Source: Adlercreutzia wanghongyangiae (GTDB taxonomy: Bacteria; Actinomycetota; Coriobacteriia; Coriobacteriales; Eggerthellaceae). Taken from it: a stretch of 64,000 bases of DNA. The notes beneath the pieces are model-generated. The model made no database searches, had not been told where the DNA came from, and saw only the letters and a list, made by a program, of their open reading frames with translations. Position 1 is the first letter of the stretch, and every line of letters starts with the position of its first letter. The DNA lies in contig NZ_JAYMFF010000002.1 in the NCBI RefSeq assembly GCF_035989245.1, forward strand, positions 372,001-436,000, in the 5' to 3' direction. Shown piece after piece: positions 58,659 to 64,000 of the stretch. A program made the translations under genes and the position numbers.

Positions 58659-58890
58659 GGAGAAATACCCCTGGATGAACTGGCGAACCGTCCACTGGAT
58701 TGCCCTCGGCTGCATACTGGCCGGAATGGTCCTTGCAGGAATCGGCGTCCTCGTGGCTAGTCTGGACTCCCACAGCTGGCGCGACGTTGTCGCTCACTTC
58801 GACATCATCAGCTTCGGCGATGCCAACGCGCTCGCTTTTCCCGATGCCCCCGAGCCCCCAATGCCGCCCAGCTCTCCGACGCTTTCGTAA
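58648..58890 (+). CDS. Small membrane protein, possible shortened DUF4097 gene
   Basis: The 80-residue protein has one hydrophobic segment (WIALGCILAGMVLAGIGVLVASL) and a Pro-rich end. It overlaps the DUF1700 gene by 11 bases. In related operons a DUF4097 protein with the same N-terminal anchor stands here, so this may be its stump; the match is only positional. Confidence 0.55.
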   Translation: MKLKEKYPWMNWRTVHWIALGCILAGMVLAGIGVLVASLDSHSWRDVVAHFDIISFGDANALAFPDAPEPPMPPSSPTLS

Positions 58891-58930
58891 GGGGCGGTCG
58901 GCCTATCCGGGAGGTATTGTTGGGTGCGGG

Positions 58931-59296
58931 CTAATCGCCCAGCGCCTCTTCCCAGGCCGCTTCCTTGAAGCCGGGAACAACGGTGCTGGCGGTGACCAGC
59001 AAAGGGCGCTTCACCAGCATGCCGTTGGTGGCAAGAAGGGCGTACTGCTCGTCGTCGGTCATGGCGGGCAGCTTCTTTGACAGCTCCATCTCGCGGTAGA
59101 GCATGCCGCTCGTGTTGAAGAAGCGCTTCAGGGGCAGTCCGCTCAGGTGGTGCCAGGCGCGCAGCTCGTTGGCCGTGGGATTGTCCTCCACAATATGGCG
59201 GTCGGTGTAGGCCACGTCCCGCGCATCCAGCCACTTCTTCGCCGTCTGGCAAGTGGAGCACTTCGGATATTCCAAAAACAGAATCGTATCGGCCAT
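58931..59296 (-). CDS. ArsC/Spx-family thioredoxin-fold protein
   Basis: The 121-residue protein has the redox motif CSTCQTAKKWL (Cys13, Cys16) and NPTANELRAWHHLSGLPLKRFFNTSGMLYREMELS, which are typical of the YffB/Spx-like branch called arsenate reductase family. LATNGMLVKRPLLV follows, where the arginine and proline are conserved. True arsenate reductase activity is doubtful without ars genes nearby. AGGAGG precedes ATG 59296. Confidence 0.85.
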   Translation of the reverse strand: MADTILFLEYPKCSTCQTAKKWLDARDVAYTDRHIVEDNPTANELRAWHHLSGLPLKRFFNTSGMLYREMELSKKLPAMTDDEQYALLATNGMLVKRPLLVTASTVVPGFKEAAWEEALGD

Positions 59297-59380
59297 GAAA
59301 AGCCTCCTGGGGGTCGGGGCGCCGGGTTTCGAATGACCACTATACTGGTTGCGAGGCATTTGGCAACGGAAGGACGGCGT

Positions 59381-60229
59381 ATGTGCCATCGATTCGAGAT
59401 GTTGAGCGGCGAAGAGGCCGACGCGGTGCTCGACTGGCTGCGGGCCGTGCGCCGCGCGCTGGGGCAGGGAATGAGTCCCGCCGCGGTCGTGCCGGTGTCG
59501 TTCGGGCACCCCGCCGAGGTGCCGCTGGAGGCTCTGGACTGCTACCCGGGTGCGGAGTGCTCCGTCATTGTCGCGGAAGGCGATGGGGCGCCAGCGGGAG
59601 CGCTGCCGGGTGGCGTGGGTGACATGCCCAGGGTCGCGGCGGAGAACTTGGCGCGCATCGACTTGCTGTGGGGCGTGGATGTTTCCTGGAAGCGCGGCCT
59701 GGTGTTCAACGCGCGCATCGAATCGGCGCTTGCCGGCTCGGGCATGTGGGCTGAGGCCATGGAGCGCGGCCGCTGCATCGTGCCGGTGCGGGCCTTCTAC
59801 GAGACGCAGAATGTGGAAGTGCCCGAGCCTGGCGGTGTGCGGGGTGAAAGTGCCGGGCAGGATTACGACACCGAGCAGGGCGTTCTCGGCGTGGAAAGCG
59901 CTCGGGAGGCGGCGGCGCGACCGGCACCCCGCGCGCGTGGCCGGCGACCTCAGTACCGTTTTGCGAACGCGGGCGGTGCGGCTCTGCTGTTGGCGGCCCT
60001 GCGCTTGGGAGATCGCTTCGTGTTGGTAACGACCGAGCCCGATGCGGTGGTGGGCACCGTGCACAATCGCATGCCGCTCTCACTCACGGCGCCCGAGGCC
60101 CTGGCGTGGCTGAGCGCCGCCGATGCTCGCGAGTTGCGTGCTCGCCACGTTCCCGTTGTGCTGGCGGCCGAGGAAGAACCGGCCCCCGCCAAGCGCCCCG
60201 CCGAACCCGATCAGTTGTCGCTGTTCTAA
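59381..60229 (+). CDS. SRAP-family DNA-protein crosslink protein (YedK/HMCES-like)
   Basis: SRAP proteins trap abasic sites in single-stranded DNA by a covalent bond to Cys2. The 282-residue protein begins MCHRFEM with the required Cys2. It has LVFNARIES (Asn of the active site) near 108, RCIVPVRAFYE near 128 and VGTVHNRMPL (His) near 228. It is longer than usual because of a polar 60-residue insertion near 140-195. GGAAGGA lies before ATG 59381. It converges with the next gene with a two-base gap. Confidence 0.88.
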   Translation: MCHRFEMLSGEEADAVLDWLRAVRRALGQGMSPAAVVPVSFGHPAEVPLEALDCYPGAECSVIVAEGDGAPAGALPGGVGDMPRVAAENLARIDLLWGVDVSWKRGLVFNARIESALAGSGMWAEAMERGRCIVPVRAFYETQNVEVPEPGGVRGESAGQDYDTEQGVLGVESAREAAARPAPRARGRRPQYRFANAGGAALLLAALRLGDRFVLVTTEPDAVVGTVHNRMPLSLTAPEALAWLSAADARELRARHVPVVLAAEEEPAPAKRPAEPDQLSLF

Positions 60230-60231
60230 CG

Positions 60232-61671
60232 CTAACGCACCTGCCAGAAGCCCGACTTGTCGCTGCCGATGCGCTCCACCAGGCCCAGCTCGCGCAGCCG
60301 GCGGAACGAGCGGCGCACCGTGCTCTCGCTGATGTTCAGGTTCTTCGCGATGCGCGGCGCGGTCAGGCGGCCGTCGATGTCGATCATGGCCAGCACCTTC
60401 TCGTCGTTCGCCGTAAGGCTGGTGTTGTGCTGAATGGCCAACGCCCGAGCGGTGACCTGCACCTCGGGCACCTCGCTGCGGGCGGGTCTCTGGCTGGGAA
60501 GCGGCCCGTTGTCGATGATCGACGAGACGAGCATGCTGTCGGTATCCAGAGGGAAGCACACCATGGTCTCGTCGTCGCGCAGTTCGATAACCGGCTCAGC
60601 TGCGCCCGCCTCGATGCACTGCAGGCGCATGGAGCCGATGCCGTTGCCCCAGCCGTCGATAACACCCAAGCGGCGCAGCGCCGCCACCAGGTTCGGGTTG
60701 TTCGGTCGCGAGGTGTGCCGCCCCAACAGCGCGCTGGCGGTCCAGGTGCGCGGCGGCCTCCCCACGTTATCGATGCAGATGCGGTCGGTGAATACGCTCA
60801 CCTGCACCGGGGTGCCGCTGTCGTAGTTCTTGTGGGCCACGGCGTTCAGAATGGCCTCGTGCACCGCATCGCGCGGCGGCATGCCGAAGCCCGGCGCGTT
60901 GCGGCTCGACGGGTCGTTTCGGGGCGAGGGGTCGGGCAGGTATTTGTCGAACAGCGCCTCCACCGTGGCATGCACTTGCTCGATCAGCGACCCGCAGATC
61001 TCATCTTCGAAGACGGGGGTGCCGCCTCGGCCGCCGAAGAACCCGATGCGCACGGTGGCACCGGGGATGTACTGGTGGGGTCGGTCGTGCAGCAGCAGAA
61101 TGCCCGCATTGGTGGGGGTGCCCACACCTGTCATCAGGCCGGCGTGGCGCAGGTCCTCCTCGATGGCGGTGGCCTCGTCGCGGGCGGTGGTCAAGTCGGT
61201 GTCGCGCGAGGTTCCTGTGAAGCGCGCCACCAGACCCAGATTCAAATCGTCCAAGCTCGCCTGCACCACCGGCCGCATCTCCCATTTGATATCGGGCTCC
61301 AGCTCGGGCTGCAGCAGGCGATCGAGCGCGTCGCCGTCCATCAGGCGGTTCTCGCCGTCTTGGTAGAAGTAGAAGGCGCCGCGATAGCTCAGCGGCTCGG
61401 GTGCCGGCGGAATAACCACTTCCAGGCAGAATTGGCCGCCATCCAGTACCAGCTCTACCGCGCAGGTGAGGTCGAGAGCTTGAGATACGGTGCTGGGAAT
61501 GGATTTCATGATGCGGTTGGTCTTGCGCTTCACCACGCCACGGCTGTCCACGTCGGCATCCAGGATGAGGCGGCCGCCGCCAGCATTGGCGATGCCGCAC
61601 ACCAGTTCCAGGCAATCGTCGCGCCACGTTGAACGCCGTGCGATGGGGAGGGACGAATCCTTTGTTGCCAC
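60232..61671 (-). CDS. AlbA_2/ATP-binding transcriptional regulator
   Basis: The 479-residue protein has an N-terminal AlbA_2-type DNA-binding region (CLELVCGIANAGGGRLILD near 20, then GAFYFYQDGENRLM near 100). A central HATPase-like domain follows (DAVHEAILNAVAHKNYDSGTPVQVSVFTDRICIDNVG near 265, GNGIGSMRLQCIEAG near 345). The C-terminal winged helix is LTAPRIAKNLNISESTVRRSFRRLRELGLVERIG. This is the RecG-like or Schlafen-related regulator group, whose signals are mostly unknown. GTG 61671 has AAAGGAGG just upstream. Confidence 0.85.
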   Translation of the reverse strand: MATKDSSLPIARRSTWRDDCLELVCGIANAGGGRLILDADVDSRGVVKRKTNRIMKSIPSTVSQALDLTCAVELVLDGGQFCLEVVIPPAPEPLSYRGAFYFYQDGENRLMDGDALDRLLQPELEPDIKWEMRPVVQASLDDLNLGLVARFTGTSRDTDLTTARDEATAIEEDLRHAGLMTGVGTPTNAGILLLHDRPHQYIPGATVRIGFFGGRGGTPVFEDEICGSLIEQVHATVEALFDKYLPDPSPRNDPSSRNAPGFGMPPRDAVHEAILNAVAHKNYDSGTPVQVSVFTDRICIDNVGRPPRTWTASALLGRHTSRPNNPNLVAALRRLGVIDGWGNGIGSMRLQCIEAGAAEPVIELRDDETMVCFPLDTDSMLVSSIIDNGPLPSQRPARSEVPEVQVTARALAIQHNTSLTANDEKVLAMIDIDGRLTAPRIAKNLNISESTVRRSFRRLRELGLVERIGSDKSGFWQVR

Positions 61672-61973
61672 GGGGGCCTCCTTTTTACCCTAGCAATACC
61701 AGTGCATTGCATTATAAGGAAGAACGCGCGAAGCGAGGTGGGGAATCTCCGCGTACGGAAAGCAATATCTTCTGCTTTTAGACTTAGATTTTATGGGTAC
61801 ATTCACATAATGTTCATTCATGAGAGGGAAGGTGAACAAATGCCAGATCAGCTACGACTGGCATCTATTCTCCCTGATGACGGCATTGTTTTCGTTTGGT
61901 AACAGAATACGGCTGCACTGAGAAAGCCCTTCTAACGCGCGTATTGTGGCGAGAAGTGAGCTTTGCTTACTGG

Positions 61974-62033
61974 ATGATGTTAAGGAAACTTGACAGCAGT
62001 AGACTAAGGTTTTATACTGCGCCTCAACATCAT
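61974..62033 (+). promoter_or_regulatory. dnaK promoter framed by an inverted repeat
   Basis: TTGACA (61990-61995) and TATACT (62013-62018) are 17 bases apart, a near-perfect promoter. It is framed by ATGATGTTAAGG (61974-61985) and CCTCAACATCAT (62022-62033), inverted copies with one mismatch. It is neither a classical CIRCE nor HAIR (HspR) site. The rest of the 400-base intergenic stretch (61672-61973) shows no gene. Confidence 0.75.
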
Positions 62034-62071
62034 TCACCTGTACCAAAACTGTGAAAGCGAGGCAGTACACA

Positions 62072-63976
<1,905 letters not shown>

Positions 63977-63981
63977 GAACG

Positions 63982-64000
63982 ATGACTACGCCCGATAAGG
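63982..64000 (+). CDS. 5' end of the next gene, probably grpE (partial)
   Basis: ATG 63982 (MTTPDK...) follows AAGGAAGGGAAG and starts five bases after the dnaK stop. In actinobacteria grpE normally follows dnaK, so grpE is likely, but only six codons are visible. Confidence 0.55.

Noticed and set aside
58931..59296. A dedicated arsenate reductase of an ars operon
   Set aside because: No arsenite pump or ArsR gene is nearby and the sequence fits the broader Spx/YffB branch.

Overview
The window is GC-rich, densely coded actinobacterial chromosome that most resembles Eggerthellaceae (Coriobacteriia, anaerobic gut bacteria). The case rests on family recognition from the sequence: two Tat-exported FAD flavoproteins of the fumarate/urocanate reductase type, each divergent from a multi-membrane-segment LuxR regulator; a FIST protein; LPxTG surface proteins; a rubredoxin; a dnaK-grpE order; and no cytochrome-based aerobic genes. 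The genus is not resolved.

Layout. 0-2.4 kb: prepilin peptidase, tRNA-Phe and an IS1249-type insertion sequence. 2.7-9.5 kb: FIST sensor protein, aldehyde dehydrogenase, lipoprotein, proline biosynthesis (proC), an LPxTG protein and a PAP2 phosphatase. 9.6-17.6 kb: nitroreductase, a truncated SMR pump gene, then an island-like block with a YhcG/DUF1016 nuclease-fold protein, a ParB fragment, a LanFEG-type lantibiotic-immunity ABC transporter and its two-component system. The block ends in an integrase remnant against tRNA-Gly(CCC). 17.8-21.8 kb: HipA-like kinase, GIY-YIG-like protein, aminotransferase and GH25 muramidase lipoprotein. 21.9-28.1 kb: a 5.7 kb LPxTG adhesin gene bracketed by two direct copies of a structured repeat. 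Its signal peptide is separated from the rest of the protein by a one-base frame error at a run of nine C, the pattern of phase variation. 28.3-42.5 kb: NdpA-like nucleoid protein, an orphan DinJ-type antitoxin, a HerA-like ATPase, pyridoxal kinase, the first flavoprotein/LuxR pair, an RHH/PIN toxin-antitoxin pair, two AAA/DUF4143 ATPases each with a three-copy direct repeat upstream, a methyltransferase and rubredoxin. 42.9-49.7 kb: a peptide and amino acid use cluster (C45-type Ntn hydrolase, PepC, two APC permeases). 49.7-53.3 kb: an endonuclease-fold protein flanked by clusters of a 13-bp motif, threonine aldolase and a MITE-like inverted-repeat element. 53.5-64 kb: YbaK deacylase, the second LuxR/flavoprotein pair, a PadR-DUF1700 operon, an ArsC/Spx-like protein, SRAP, an AlbA/ATPase regulator, and dnaK with the first bases of a downstream gene (probably grpE).

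How the parts may work together. Metabolic genes suggest life on amino acids and peptides with exported flavoproteins as electron-accepting reductases. Each flavoprotein is probably controlled by its divergent membrane LuxR receptor. Accessory parts concern the cell surface and competition: switchable adhesin, LPxTG protein, muramidase, lantibiotic resistance, nuclease-fold proteins and toxin-antitoxin genes. The most unusual signals are the broken poly-G adhesin frame, the paired repeat clusters around single genes, the iterated repeats before both DUF4143 genes, palindromes inside the yhcG reading frame, and a twice-repeated double-hairpin element with compensatory base changes after yhcG.
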